Of a DNA stretch of 64,000 bases, positions 13,098 to 23,964 are shown piece by piece; within the stretch, counting starts at the first letter, position 1, and each line of letters starts with the position of its first letter. The notes beneath the pieces were generated by a model. The model did not search any database and was not told where the DNA came from. It worked only from the letters and a program-made list of their open reading frames with translations. The stretch comes from Polychytrium aggregatum. Taxonomy: Eukaryota > Chytridiomycota > Chytridiomycetes > Polychytriales. The stretch spans positions 62,001-126,000 of the forward strand of contig NW_026516325.1 of the NCBI RefSeq assembly GCF_025602895.1, in the 5' to 3' direction. Made by a program: the position numbers and the translations under genes.

Positions 13098-14779
13098 CCG
13101 GCGACATCCATCTTTGTCTCTCCAGGCTACGCCGTGGCCGAAATGCTCCAGACCGAGCAAAACTTTTGTCGCAACCTTGGCATCCTGGACACGTACATTC
13201 GCAAGAAGCTGCTGGAGTCTGGCGTTGTAGACGAGCCCGACGTCCACATCATCTTCACGGGATTTGGTGAGACGCTCGGCCCTTTCTCGATGCACATGCC
13301 TCCATATGCAGCGTCGCCGCGACGGCTGTCGGAAACAGTGCTTACTCTGACCTTGCACTGCCTGTGCCGCAGATGAGCTCTATACTTTCCATCGATACTT
13401 TTTGGACTCTCTCGAGTCGCTCCTGAACCCGCAAGACTGGGACCCAAACACTACGCAGATTGGAAAGCTCTTTGCTGATAACGTGGGTTCCGAATTTGCG
13501 GCACGAGAATCCGCCCGTCCGTCCGGCTGACTGAATATCGGTCAACACCCCCGGCCTGCTCCGAGATTGACCTCGGGGCTGGCCTCAACGCCGCTGACGA
13601 TATGCTCTGCCTTGCTCCCATGTGTGCCCGCGGCTCCAATGTTCAGACCGACCGATTAGTGGCAGTGTACGGCAAGTTCATCGACGCATCGCACCTGACC
13701 GAGCGCACGATCAAAAAGTACGAGAAGCGAGAGGCGTACAACCAGTTTATGGAGGAAGCCTCGAGGTCGCCCGAGACGGGCAAGCGGCAGCTCAAGGATT
13801 TCCTGATATTGCCGGTGCAACAGTCGAGTCGATATGCCCTGCATCTGAATGGTGAGCGGAGCGCGGATTGCGTGCGCATCTCTGTACGATGGTGCGTCTT
13901 TTTTATCGCCTGTGTCTCTGGCTGACTGGTGCGGGCGCAATCGTTGGTGTTGTTCGCAGCCATTGTGAAGCAGACCCCCTCGGACCACCCCGACCTCGAG
14001 GACCTCAAGGCCGCAGCCCAGAAAATGTCGGAGCTCGGCGCGACCGTCAACGTCAAGAAGCAGCGTGCTCAGGAGCAGGCTTTGATCTTTGACATCTCCA
14101 TGGATACCAAGGACACTCCGCCACTGTTCATCAACGCCAAAAGAAGGGTCGTCTACACGGCCGACGCCACCGATGTCAACCTGCGCAAGAAGGTCCGGGT
14201 TTACATCTGTTCCGATTCGCTCCTGATAGCGACATATGTGTCTCGAGAGAAGCGCGGCGGCCTTGCCGGGTTGCTGGGCTCCAGCGCCTCGACCATCGAA
14301 ACGACCCACCCGTTCATCTTCCTGAGATGGATTGACTTCAAGGATGTCACCACAACCGAGGAGTTGCGCAAAGGTAGTGTACAGAGGACGTGAGCCGGGC
14401 TGGTCAAGGCAAAGCGTCGATGAGCACGGATGCGCATGGATCTCGGCCGCGCCCAGAGGATGTCCGGGAAAGATCTCTCTCCTCCTAACATCTGCCAGCA
14501 TCGCGCGACTGCATGCTACATGCACAACTAACCAGCGCACTGGCTCATACCCTCCGACCCTCTGCGGCCGAATCAGACACACTCGCCATCACATGCTACT
14601 ACGAGCGCGAGGGCACCTCTTTCACTGTGCCTGTTCCGCAATTCGATGACGGCACCAACAACAAGTTCAAGGTCGTCCTCAAGTTCGAGCACGACTATGA
14701 CCCCGAGAAGACCCTGAAGGACTTTAACGTAACCCTCCAATCTGAACAGAAGCGCTCAAAGTCGGCACGAGCCACATGA
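11805..14779 (+). CDS. Rho guanine nucleotide exchange factor (DH-PH protein)
   Basis: Eight exons (11805-12203, 12676-12738, 12887-12926, 13126-13266, 13373-13482, 13647-13851, 13960-14373, 14499-14779) join to 550 codons. After a Pro/Gln/Tyr-rich N-terminal region comes a Dbl-homology domain starting at AVAEMLQTEQNF, with the helix containing LKDFLILPVQQSSRY (the conserved LxxPVQR-like helix of DH domains). It is followed by a PH-like segment with an unusually long C-terminal half. It would activate a Rho/Rac/Cdc42 GTPase at membranes. The ATG lies in a good context (CCACCATGG). Intron 1 contains a 10-copy octamer array and intron 3 a (CA)15 tract. The specific GTPase and orthologue cannot be told from the sequence alone. 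Confidence 0.82.
12331..12410. repeat. Minisatellite, 8-nt unit CTGTGGTC, 10 exact copies
   Basis: A perfect 80-nt array inside intron 1 of the RhoGEF gene. It ends about 265 nt before the acceptor at 12675. Perfect copy identity implies recent expansion. Confidence 0.95.
13067..13096. repeat. Dinucleotide microsatellite (CA)15
   Basis: Uninterrupted CA run in intron 3 of the RhoGEF gene, about 30 nt upstream of the exon 4 acceptor. Confidence 0.95.
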
Positions 14780-15378
14780 GGGCGATGCTCGAAAGCTGGG
14801 GCGAAACGGAGGAAGGAAGTGATGTGATGTGATGGACAGGAGGTGGAGGGATGTGATGGGCAGGACGGGGAAGGCGCAAAGGAAGCCTCAAGCTCACTTG
14901 GGCCGAGAACGGCGCATAATTGGACGACTCGGCATCGCCTTTGAATTGCTGTTATGGCAGCTTGCTGGCGAGCCATGCTCATGCCGCTCGCTGCACTCTT
15001 GTGAAACAATGATCGATTCTCATGCATGTCCGCGAGCCGCCTTGCGGGAGAGGGGCGTGAGCAGACAGCGTCATCCTGGAAATATCGTCGGCGAACTGCT
15101 ATGCTTGAGATATCGTCGCCGAACTTGGTGCTTGAGATATCGTCGCCGAACTTGGTGCTTGAGATATCGTCCTCAAACTGCAGTCACCGTTTGCTGGCTC
15201 AAGGCTGTGGCCGATGCCGAGATGGATGGCGCTGCTGCGCTTTTGTTTTTTGTTTTTTGGGTTTTGGCCGTTCGTCCTGATCTCCCGGCCCACACCCGGC
15301 TCACATCCGGCTCTCATCCGACGAGAGCCCAGCGCCGCCTGTCCCCCGCAACAGGCTACCAGGAAGCGACAAAGCAGC
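14780..15378. other. Intergenic region with a 27-nt triplicate repeat
   Basis: RhoGEF 3' flank and REX4 5' flank. Between about 15078 and 15180 three near-identical 27-nt units containing GAGATATCGTCGCCGAACTT occur in tandem. A T-rich patch near 15240-15262 precedes the next gene. No coding potential was recognised. Confidence 0.6.
15078..15180. repeat. Tandem repeat, 27-nt unit, about 3-4 copies
   Basis: Units share GATATCGTCG and GAACT; the two central copies are nearly identical and the outer ones diverged. Located between the RhoGEF and REX4 genes. Confidence 0.85.
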
Positions 15379-16141
15379 ATGAAGCCGCGAACAGCACAGC
15401 CAAAGCCCGCACAGCACGCAAAGCCTCTTGCTGGCGGGGCATCTGGCTCGGCACAGACCCGGAAGGGATCGAGCAACTGGGACAAGCTCAAGTCGGTGGG
15501 TTATCAGGACTGCGGTGTTTGGCGGGGAGCAGCAAGGCTCCGAGGCTTGCGTGGTAGCATCGCTCAGCAGTGCTCATCAATGCTCAGCAGTGCCCTGAGT
15601 CGATGCCGCTGTCGCAGATGGACAGGTCGAGGCATGTGTGGTTGGGATGGCCGGCCCGGGTTCTGAGTTGATGGGTCAGGCTGGACTCCAACACCACGGC
15701 GCTGGACATGGACCCATTTCATATCGCCCCTGATCTTGCACGGCCTCGATGGCGATCTTGATGTTCCCGCAGTGCCCACAGCTAACAGATGCCGTGCTCC
15801 TCTCAGGTCATCAACAAGACCGAGACCAAGAAAACAGCGCCATCGCGAATCAAGAGCAAGCAGCTCAAGGGCCGCAAGGCATTTGGAGCGGGCAAGCGCA
15901 ACAGCAACGCACCGAACGGCCGGAGGAGCCAAAGCCATCGCGACATCGATCGGGACAGTGACGTGGAGGAAGAGCTTGAGGCATACGAGTTTGGTAGCGG
16001 CGACGACGAGGACGGTGCGGAAGCCATTCCCCTCGCTGAGCACAAGAGTCCCGAGCCTGAATCGATACCCAAGAAGCGCAAGCAGACCGACGAGCGGGTC
16101 AAGGACTTTCTCAGCCAGCTGTTTTCGTCCAAGAAAAAGAG

Positions 16142-16174
<33 letters not shown>

Positions 16175-17647
16175 GGCGACGGAAGTGCTCGTCGATGCCA
16201 AGCCCGTATCGAAGATGGCGCACAAGGACGCACCCAACTCGGACGAAGCTGAAGATGACAACGAGGACGATGAAGATGATGAGGACCAGGACGATCGGGT
16301 CATGCCAGACAGTGTTGAAGACGGCGAGCCGAGTGCGGTCTCCGAGCTGGGAGATGAGAAGCAGCGCGAAAAGTCCATCCTCGAGGCGATTCTGTCGGGC
16401 GACCTGACCAAGCTCGGCAACGACGACGATGACGACAACGACAAGCCCGATCTGTCGGGCCTGAGCCATCGGGAAAGAAAGAAGGCACGACGGGAAGCCG
16501 ACGATGTGATTGTGCCCAAGGAAGCCCAGGAGCGGTAAGTTGGCAGGCTATGGTGTCGATGCGAGATCCAGTGCGAGATCCAGTGCGAGATCCAGTGCGA
16601 GATCCAGTGCGAGATCCAGTGCGAGATCCAGTGCGAGATCCAGTGCGAGATCCAGTGCGACCAGATCGACAGGTGGTCCGTAGGGGTAGCCATCGAAGCG
16701 TTATCAACGACGGTGGTGATGATGGCAGCAGCAACGATCGGCCGCCCTCCAAGAGCGTCGCCTGGTCTGCATCAACTAACTCGCTGACGTTGCATACGGG
16801 ACGACACGCCCATCCCAGCCTTGGAAAATACGTTGCGATCGATTGTGAGATGGTTGGCGTTGGCGAGGACGGAGTCCAGTCGGTTCTGGCTCGGATCAGT
16901 ATGGTCAACTTCCACGGCCACTGCATCTACGACAAGTACGTCAAGCCGCAGGAGCGGGTCACCGACTACCGCACGGCAGTCAGCGGCATCACGCCCGAGC
17001 TACTCAAGACAGGTGCGTTATCTGGTGCGAGGCAGCTCCATGGATGGGTGTGCTGGAGCGGGGGAGAGTCCGAGATGCTTGATGGGATCGAAGATAGGCA
17101 CACAGGCCCGGATAGATCGGTTGCTTATCGGCATCCATACACAGCCACGCCGTTCAAACAAGTACAGAAGGAAGTCTCGGATCTCATCAAGGATCGCATT
17201 GTCGTTGGTCATGCCATCGAGAACGACTTTAAGGTAAGATCGCACTGCGTTATCTATCGCTGAAGCAAGAGCCTTGATGTGCTCCCCCGCTGCCTCTGCC
17301 GACCCCTCTGCCGACGCCTCTGCCGACGACGACAGACAGCGAATGACCAAACTGACGCTGATGCCCTTCACTCGCGGCCTGCATCGTGGCTCCAGGTGCT
17401 GCTGCTCGACCATCCCCGGAGACTCATCCGAGACACATCACAGTATAAAAAGTTCCGCAAGATGTTTGGGGGCCGGTCGCCGGCGCTGCGCAAGCTAGCC
17501 AAACAGCTGCTGGGGCTGGACATTCAGGAGGGAGCGCACTCGTCTGTCGAGGATGCGCGGGTGACGATGCTGCTGTACAAGCTCGAGAAGGATGCGTGGG
17601 AAAAGGAAGCGATGCGCAAGTTTGGATCTGGCAAAGACAAGAAATAG
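15379..17647 (+). CDS. REX4: REX4-like RNA exonuclease (DEDD family)
   Basis: Rex4-type enzymes are 3'-5' exonucleases of the DEDD superfamily, linked in yeast to pre-rRNA processing in the nucleolus. Proposed exons 15379-15495, 15807-16534, 16819-17012, 17163-17233, 17396-17647 give 453 codons. Exonuclease motif I is [10 protein letters not shown], motif [13 protein letters not shown], and motif III lies in [11 protein letters not shown]. The N-terminal half is basic and then strongly acidic, with an Ala run near 16145-16175. The short first exon ends in SNWDKLKS, as in other Rex4 N termini. The acceptor of exon 3 is uncertain: 16818 is preferred because it restores the REX4 spacing and has CTAAC/CTGAC branch-like sequences upstream, but an acceptor near 16683 also keeps frame. 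Confidence 0.85.
16561..16656. repeat. Minisatellite, 12-nt unit GCGAGATCCAGT, 8 exact copies
   Basis: A perfect 96-nt array inside the second intron of the REX4 gene, starting 26 nt after the donor. Its unit length is a multiple of three, so the array is open in one frame and would encode a VRDP repeat if retained. Confidence 0.95.
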
Positions 17648-18040
17648 AAACATAGCGTGTATGCGGGCTCAGCCGGCCGATGATTCGCGTTTGATGGACT
17701 ATATGTATTGACGAGCAAAACAGAGACAATTTGGGGCGGGGATATGCGGGTGTGGCCCGTGGCATTCCGGGGAAGCTTAGTGTCCTCCACTGTGTGGGGT
17801 TCAGATGATATAGAAAGCGTCAATGGGCTTGAATGACGAGAAGGACAGCACCGATTGAGAGATTACATAATCGAGCAGGAACTGCCGAGAGCAGACAGGG
17901 ATTGTCAAAGAATGTGCAACAGCGTGTTTGCGGAGGGACAGCATAGGCGGGCTGGAAGGGTTGTTGACCCCCAGCGCTGGTTGCTGCCAGTGAGCGAGCC
18001 GGAGGAGCGGCAGAGCCAGAGGAAGCTGCCAAACAAATGC
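17648..18040. other. Convergent 3' flanks of REX4 and the Cys-rich microprotein
   Basis: About 390 bases between two convergent stop codons; it should hold both 3' UTRs. No gene was seen. Confidence 0.5.
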
Positions 18041-18373
18041 TTACGCTGCGGATCGAGGGCAGGTGCACTGCTGGTCCTTGGGGACGTCCTTCATGACGGA
18101 CTCGACGTGCTGGCCGCTGGATGAATATACCAAGTGGTTAGCAAGACGCAGCGGACTCGGATCGGGGACGGGTCGATCGTGGCGTGGCGAACACGACCAA
18201 ATAACACCGCCAGGGACAGGAACGAAGCCGACGCAAAGGACGACGGCAACGACGCGAAGGACGACGACGACGGCCAAGGCGATCGAGTGCAGCATCGATG
18301 CACCTGCAACAAACGCCTACCAGCCGGCCCAGGTGGTCTTTCCGCACTTGTCGCACTTGACGGCTCTGCACAT
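18041..18373 (-). CDS. 42-residue Cys-rich zinc-binding-like microprotein, conserved uncharacterised family
   Basis: Two exons (18373-18321, then 18116-18041) join in phase 2 to 43 codons including the stop. The product begins MCRAVKCDKCGKTTWAGC and ends QCTCPRSAA. Six cysteines (2, 7, 10, 18, 35, 37) and His21 are in an order typical of a small zinc-binding fold. I recognise the pattern MCR..C..CGK..WAGCGQHV...VP..Q.C.C from very small proteins in fungi, plants and bacteria whose function is unknown to me. The intron of 204 nt has a GTAGG donor and a CAG acceptor. It is short enough to be missed by gene finders. No function is claimed. Confidence 0.82.
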
Positions 18374-18865
18374 GGTGATGGGTTTGCTGGGATCGAGATT
18401 GTGGGGTGTGTGGATGGATTTTGACGACGGATTGTGACGGCTTTTGTAGTCGGTGCTGGTGGAAATCGTGTGAGATCTTTCGCCGAGAGACGCCCGGTGG
18501 TTGGCTCGCTCGGCGACCACGTGTGCGCCCACGTGCGCAGCCACGGGTGGGGCGACCGTGGCGGCGGCCGATGTGGCTGTGCGCCGGCTTGGTGTGCCCA
18601 GTGCAGCGCCACATGGCTCGGCTGCCCATTTGTCAGCGCTGCGCACGCGTGGCTGTGTTGTGTGTGGCTGTGCATTTGCTTGCACTCCAGCCACACTTGG
18701 TCCGCACTCGATCCGCACTCGATCCGCACTCGATCCGCTCCCCGTCACATGCTCCTGTCCCAGAGCGCCGTCACATGTTGCCTCTCCAGTCCTTTCGAAT
18801 CCCGCTCGGCCACGCTCTCCCAAGCTCTCCCCAGCTCTTCCTCTGACTCTCTGCACCGCACCAAG
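18374..18865. promoter_or_regulatory. Divergent intergenic region, microprotein and PEX19
   Basis: About 490 bases between divergent start codons, so it probably carries both promoters. Near 18699-18740 a GATCCGCACTC unit is repeated in tandem about three times. No TATA-like element stood out. Confidence 0.45.
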
Positions 18866-20546
18866 ATGGCCCAGCCGACACCCGACGACGACTATGACGA
18901 TCTGGACGAGTACATTGATGGTCTGTAGTCATGTGTGTGTCCGACATGGTGCTTCTTGTATTCCCGGCTTATGCTCATGATAACCCCCCTGTCGGCTCCT
19001 GATTCCATCGTTTGCGATCCTCACCCCGGATGCCTTCGTTTCACATACGTCATGTCGCAGGATTCTCCAAGCCGGCTCCTTCCGACAACACGCAGCCTCT
19101 CGCTGACGTCGACCCGCCCGAGCTTGACGATGACGAGTTCTCGAAGCTGCTGGCCGCCGGCATGGAGTCTCTGCTGCTCAACCAAGATCCCTCGGCAGAT
19201 CCCAAATCAGACTCAGAAAAGGAAAAGGAGCGGGAAATGCTGATGGAGTCCATGAAGTCATTCCTGGAGGGCCTCCAGGGCACCTCGGAGCAGACTCCTG
19301 ACGAGCCACATCGGTCAGCTGCGCCGGTATCGGCCAAACCGAAAGGCTTCCATGAAGCAATCGATGCGACGCTCAACAAGATGGAGGACAGCTCCGAGCA
19401 AGTCAAGGTATGTCGCACGCTGGTCGGCTGCCAAGCTCACTTGCTGTACTTGCTGTACTTGCTGTTGCACTCGTGTCTCTCCCATCCTAGCTGTATCTTT
19501 GACCGCGCTCATATTGGCTGCCTGCTGTCTCGACATTCACTCTATCTGGTGCTTTCACGAACGCAATCGCTATGCCCATATCCTCGACTCATCTGCGGGT
19601 ATTTTTTGCACCACTGGCTGGCTCATTGGCAGGAGAGTCTCCGACAACAGGACGCAGGGCTGGACAGCGAGTCCATGGAAGCGCTAATGAAAGAATTCGA
19701 GCAGTTTATGAGCGGCTCGGGCGACATGGACGAGATCTTCTCCTCCGTCATGACCGAGCTCATCACCAAGGACTTGCTCTATGAGCCCATGAGAGATATA
19801 TCGCACAAGGTAATCCGATTGATCTGCACATTTCTGCGCCGCCTTTGATCCGAATCCGCGCAAGGGTGAAGCATAGATCGTGAGCAGCAAGCGACTCGCT
19901 TCTGCACCGCGTCGACGATGTCGACGATGTTATTCGGGCTCTATCGTGTGTCCACACCACCCTACATGCGACCACGCGCTGCTGTCGTATACTGACAGCA
20001 TATTACCTCGTCTATACACGTTGCCTCTCGTGGGGCGCTGCCCTCGCTTCCAGTACCCTCAATGGCTGAGCGAAAACGCAAGCACGATCTCGGAGGAAGA
20101 CAAGACTCGATACATGAAACAGAACGCCATCGTGGACGAGATTGTGACCATCTTTGACTCTTCCGAGGCCGAGATCACTGCCGAACAGAAACAAAAGATT
20201 GTCGAGCTGCTGCAGCAGGTACGCTATGTGGCCGTGTGCGCAACAGATCTCAAGCTTGTGCGGATGCCGGTTTCCAATCGAGAGCGCGAGCTTCCTCCGA
20301 GCGGTTTCTCGCTCCCCTCCGGCAGGCTCTTTCGACCAGTCAAATCGTATCACTGCCACAAATATTTTGCTAACACCAACTGCCCGCCCCGTGGCTGCTC
20401 GCGGCAAATACATCTGCTCCCAGATGCAGGAATGCGGCAGTCCTCCTGAAGGCATTCTGCAAGATCTCGCTCCTGGATCTGCTGGCGGCTTTCCTGGCGC
20501 CCTTCCTGGCGGTCTCGCTGGAGCACCCGACTGTCATGTTCAATAA
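18866..20546 (+). CDS. PEX19: PEX19, peroxisomal membrane-protein import receptor
   Basis: Pex19 binds newly made peroxisomal membrane proteins in the cytosol and docks on Pex3. Five exons (18866-18920, 19061-19407, 19633-19809, 20054-20218, 20424-20546) give 288 aa. The short acidic N-terminal exon ends DEYIDG and continues into GFSKP. The middle carries ELDDDEFSKLLAAGMESLL and the conserved C-terminal helices DLLYEPMRDIS, YPQWL and the QECGSPPEGILQ exon. The protein ends CHVQ, a plausible CaaX farnesylation box, as is usual for Pex19. The start is the first ATG after a leader (CCAAGATGG). An AATAAA hexamer overlaps the stop codon. Confidence 0.93.
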
Positions 20547-20796
20547 ATCGGTCTGTTATTTACCCCCATTCTCTGAGGCCCCAACCTGCTTCCCGCTGGG
20601 TCTCATGTCGCTGACCGGGTGCGTCCAGCATCGATTCAACGATCATGCTCGGGTGGCATGAGACGCGGCGCCGGGCCATTCGAGCCGCGGCTGGATCCGG
20701 CTGCAATTTTTTTTCCCCGGACGATCGGCGAGGCCAGATCAGCGCACATCGCCGAACACCATCACCCAGGTCGCAGAACACAGCAGCCATCGAAGC

Positions 20797-23115
20797 ATGG
20801 GCAAGTCGTCAAAGGACAAGGTAGATGGCTGAGGCTACGACATAGGCCCCGGAGGCTGCGGATGTATCGATGCCACGGGGAACCAACGAGACCAGGATGC
20901 ACATCCTGCTGCCGAAACAGGCAGCCCGGAATGTGCATATCGAGACGGATACGCATATCGAGATAGAAACGCATATCGAGATAGATGGATATATCGAGAT
21001 GGGATGGCCCAGGGAGCCGTGCCGTCGTGTGCCCATTCATACCTCAAAACCACAAGCGGCCCGACTCACCCCTGCGACATCTGCCGCTCCTTCCCAGCGA
21101 GACATTTACTACCGGCTCGCTAAAGAGCAAGGTAAGCCGTCCGACCTGCATCCCGATATTGCCACTTGCATCCATATCGGTATCCACATCCGCATCCCCC
21201 AGCTCCACTCACGAGTCATGCCGTGGCTGTGTATTCCAGGATGGAGAGCCCGCAGCGCCTTCAAGCTTCTGCAGCTGAGTATGTGCGCACGAAACCAAAG
21301 CCCAGAGTTGACTCGATTCGGCTCGGCTCGAGCCGAATCAATGATTTGCAGAATGCTGGATCGATGGCAGCACCTAATCCAAGGTCAAACGCCGCTTCGC
21401 TATTCGCCTCGATTCTACACCAACGCCCTCCCTCCCCGCAACTGACGGTACCATTCGACCTGCGACATCGCCCATCGCTCAGACGAGGAGTTCAGCCTGT
21501 TCGATGGTGTCTCGCGATGCGTCGATCTCTGTGCGGCCCCGGGAAGCTGGAGTCAAGTCTTGAGCAGAGTAATATCACCGCCTGGAATTCGAGTCGTTGG
21601 TGCAGGACTTTTGCTTGACTCGATCTGAACCCCAACGCTCGGCCACCTCATCTCACACCGTCATGTTTGCTGTGTGCTCTTGGCAACAGAACCTCAAGTG
21701 CCCAAGCCCGGAGGAGCGCCCCAAAATCGTCGCCGTTGATTTGCAGACTATGGTACTCGGCGAATGCATGCGGACACGGGCATCCTTGCATCCTAGCATC
21801 CTAGCATCCTTGCATCCTTCCCTCACGAGTCGCAAGACCGATGCCTCCGCGACACGCCGATCGAAACAAACTGACTGTCGATTTCTTCGCTGGGCCATTG
21901 GTGCAAACGTGCCGTCGCGATCGCCAACTTTAGGCCCCGATCGAAGGAGTCATTCAGCTGCAAGGCGATATCACAAAGCGATCGACTGCCGAAAAGATCA
22001 TCTCGTATTTCGATGGCCAGCTGGCCGACCTGGTTGTCAGTGACGGCGCTCCGGATGGTAGGCAAACCCGGCGACGTGGCACGGCGACGAGAGTCAGCGA
22101 CTGGCCTTGCTTGGTGCTGTATTCGGTTTTATGGTCTGACGCTGGTTCGTGCTCGCAGTTACCGGGCTTCACGACATGGACGAGTACATCCAGGCTCAAC
22201 TGCTGCTGGCGGTATGTACATCTGCAACTCTGCCGACACTCTGTGCCCGGAGCATTCCGTTTCTGACCACTCCCCTTCCCTGTCGCCCCACCGCTTTGGT
22301 TTCCTGCAGGCTCTCAACATCACCACCCACGTTCTGCGTCCAGGCGGCTGCTTCGTCGCCAAGATCTTCCGCGGAAAGGATATTTCGCTGTTGTATGCAC
22401 AGCTGAAGGTGTTCTTCCCTGTGGTGACCTGCAGCAAGCCTCGGAGCTCGCGCAACTCCAGCATAGGTCTGTAGTTCTGCCCTCGCCGCATCCTGGGCGA
22501 GGAGCAAGAGCGAGGGGCACCCGTTGGACACATTGGTCTAACTTGAACTGGGCTGTCCTTGGTGGTGGTGGTGGTGGTGGTGGCGGTGGTGAATGCTCTT
22601 CAATTTGCGGCACCATCGCAGAGGCTTTCATCGTGTGCCAAAACTACCAGCCGCCCACCGGCTATGTGCCAACCATGACCAACCCGTTGCTCGACGCAAA
22701 GTACGATGAAAGCGAGAATCAGCTGGCAGGCCCCAACCGGGTCATTGTTCCGTACATCACATGCGGAGATCTGAGTTCATACGACTCGGATCGCACCTAT
22801 CCCATGACGGTAAGCAGCTGATTGTCATCCATGCCCGCACTCGTCCTGTCCGGTGTGCGGTACCCAAAAAGAACAAGTAGCAAGGCGAATGGACATCACC
22901 CTCGGTTTGGTGGATCACATTCCCCGGCGCTGGGCCACGAGGAGCATCACACGTTTGAGCGTCTGTCCTGCTTGGCGAGGTGCCCCGCATGAGTCGCATC
23001 CTACACATACTGATTCCAAGTGCTGCGCCAGTCCCAATCGCTGGACCCCGTACAGTCGCCCATCGCTCCTGCGTACAAAACCTACATCGATCTGAAGCGC
23101 AAGCACGAAATCTAG
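20797..23115 (+). CDS. TRM7: TRM7, tRNA anticodon-loop 2'-O-ribose methyltransferase
   Basis: Trm7/FTSJ1 methylates the 2'-OH of positions 32 and 34 of certain tRNAs using S-adenosylmethionine. Ten exons (20797-20820, 21098-21131, 21240-21278, 21483-21568, 21690-21752, 21934-22057, 22159-22211, 22310-22466, 22622-22809, 23032-23115) join to 283 aa. It starts MGKSSKDK and continues [20 protein letters not shown]. The SAM-binding loop is [14 protein letters not shown]. All four residues of the RrmJ/FtsJ K-D-K-E set are visible: Lys in RSAFKLLQ, Asp in VVSDGAPD, Lys in FVAKIFRG and Glu in SSIEAFIV. The first exon has only eight codons. The first intron holds repeated CATATCGAGATAGA units (20935-21000). 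Confidence 0.93.
20935..21000. repeat. Imperfect tandem repeat, CATATCGAGATAGA-like units
   Basis: Four degenerate copies of a 14-18 nt unit within intron 1 of the TRM7 gene. Confidence 0.8.
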
Positions 23116-23964
23116 AAGCATGATCTGCCTTCCAACCAAGGCAGCAGAACCTGGTGCACAGTTTGGTGTCGTTACCCGATATGCCGGGGGGGGGCCTTTT
23201 GGGCCACCCCTGCCCTCCAAGCGTACTGGACTCTATGATCCAGGGAGTCCAAGTAACCGCCCGCTGGTCCACTCGGTCTCGCAACGGGACTGTCTTGTTG
23301 GGTGTTATCACCATATAGTCAGCCAGTGTACGCACATGCATGTCTCCTCCTCCCTGCTCGATGCAAAGTCGCACGCATAGCAAGTCCCCGCAAATGGCCA
23401 CGGCCAGGACGATACATATGACTCGGTCATATATTATAAAGTGCGTGCCTCGTATCCAAATGAATGCAGATGGAAACAAAGGAAGTAAAATTCAGTGCAA
23501 GCGAACTATACTGGGGGGGAGGGGCGTTGCCTAGACCCAGTTATGAGCAAAGGTTGAGGAGGGATGGAGTCGCCTTTCCTCTCCTCGAATGAAGCAATCG
23601 ATGAATGTGTCCAATGAATGAAAGCAGGTTATAAGACTGCACAGGATTCTGGCAGGAATGAGAATCGCTGTGATGGTATGAAACATAACAGTGGTAGATG
23701 TCCAACAAAGCTAACATGAACCAGTAGATGGCAGATATCGGAGCCAAATCGCTGGCGCACAGCGAGTGCCATCTTGGTGGAGGGGGAGGGGCACGCACTG
23801 TTGACGATGGATAAAGTTGTTGCTCAAATGTATGCGGAATATGCGGGGGGTGCTGCAAGCCAGGCAGATCTCCCCAATACAGTTACGGACAATGGCTTTT
23901 GTGAACCGTCGCGGTGGTGGCTCAAGTCGTCTGCTCAAGCTGCCGCTTATCGGTCCAGCGATGA
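23116..23964. other. Convergent intergenic region
   Basis: About 850 bases between the convergent TRM7 and CBS-protein stop codons. It has G runs (near 23188 and 23512) and is otherwise unremarkable. No gene was recognised. Confidence 0.5.

Noticed and set aside
16561-16656. VRDP amino-acid repeat as part of the REX4 protein
   Set aside because: A consensus GTAAGT donor at 16535 and a downstream acceptor splice the array out; REX4 proteins have no such repeat.
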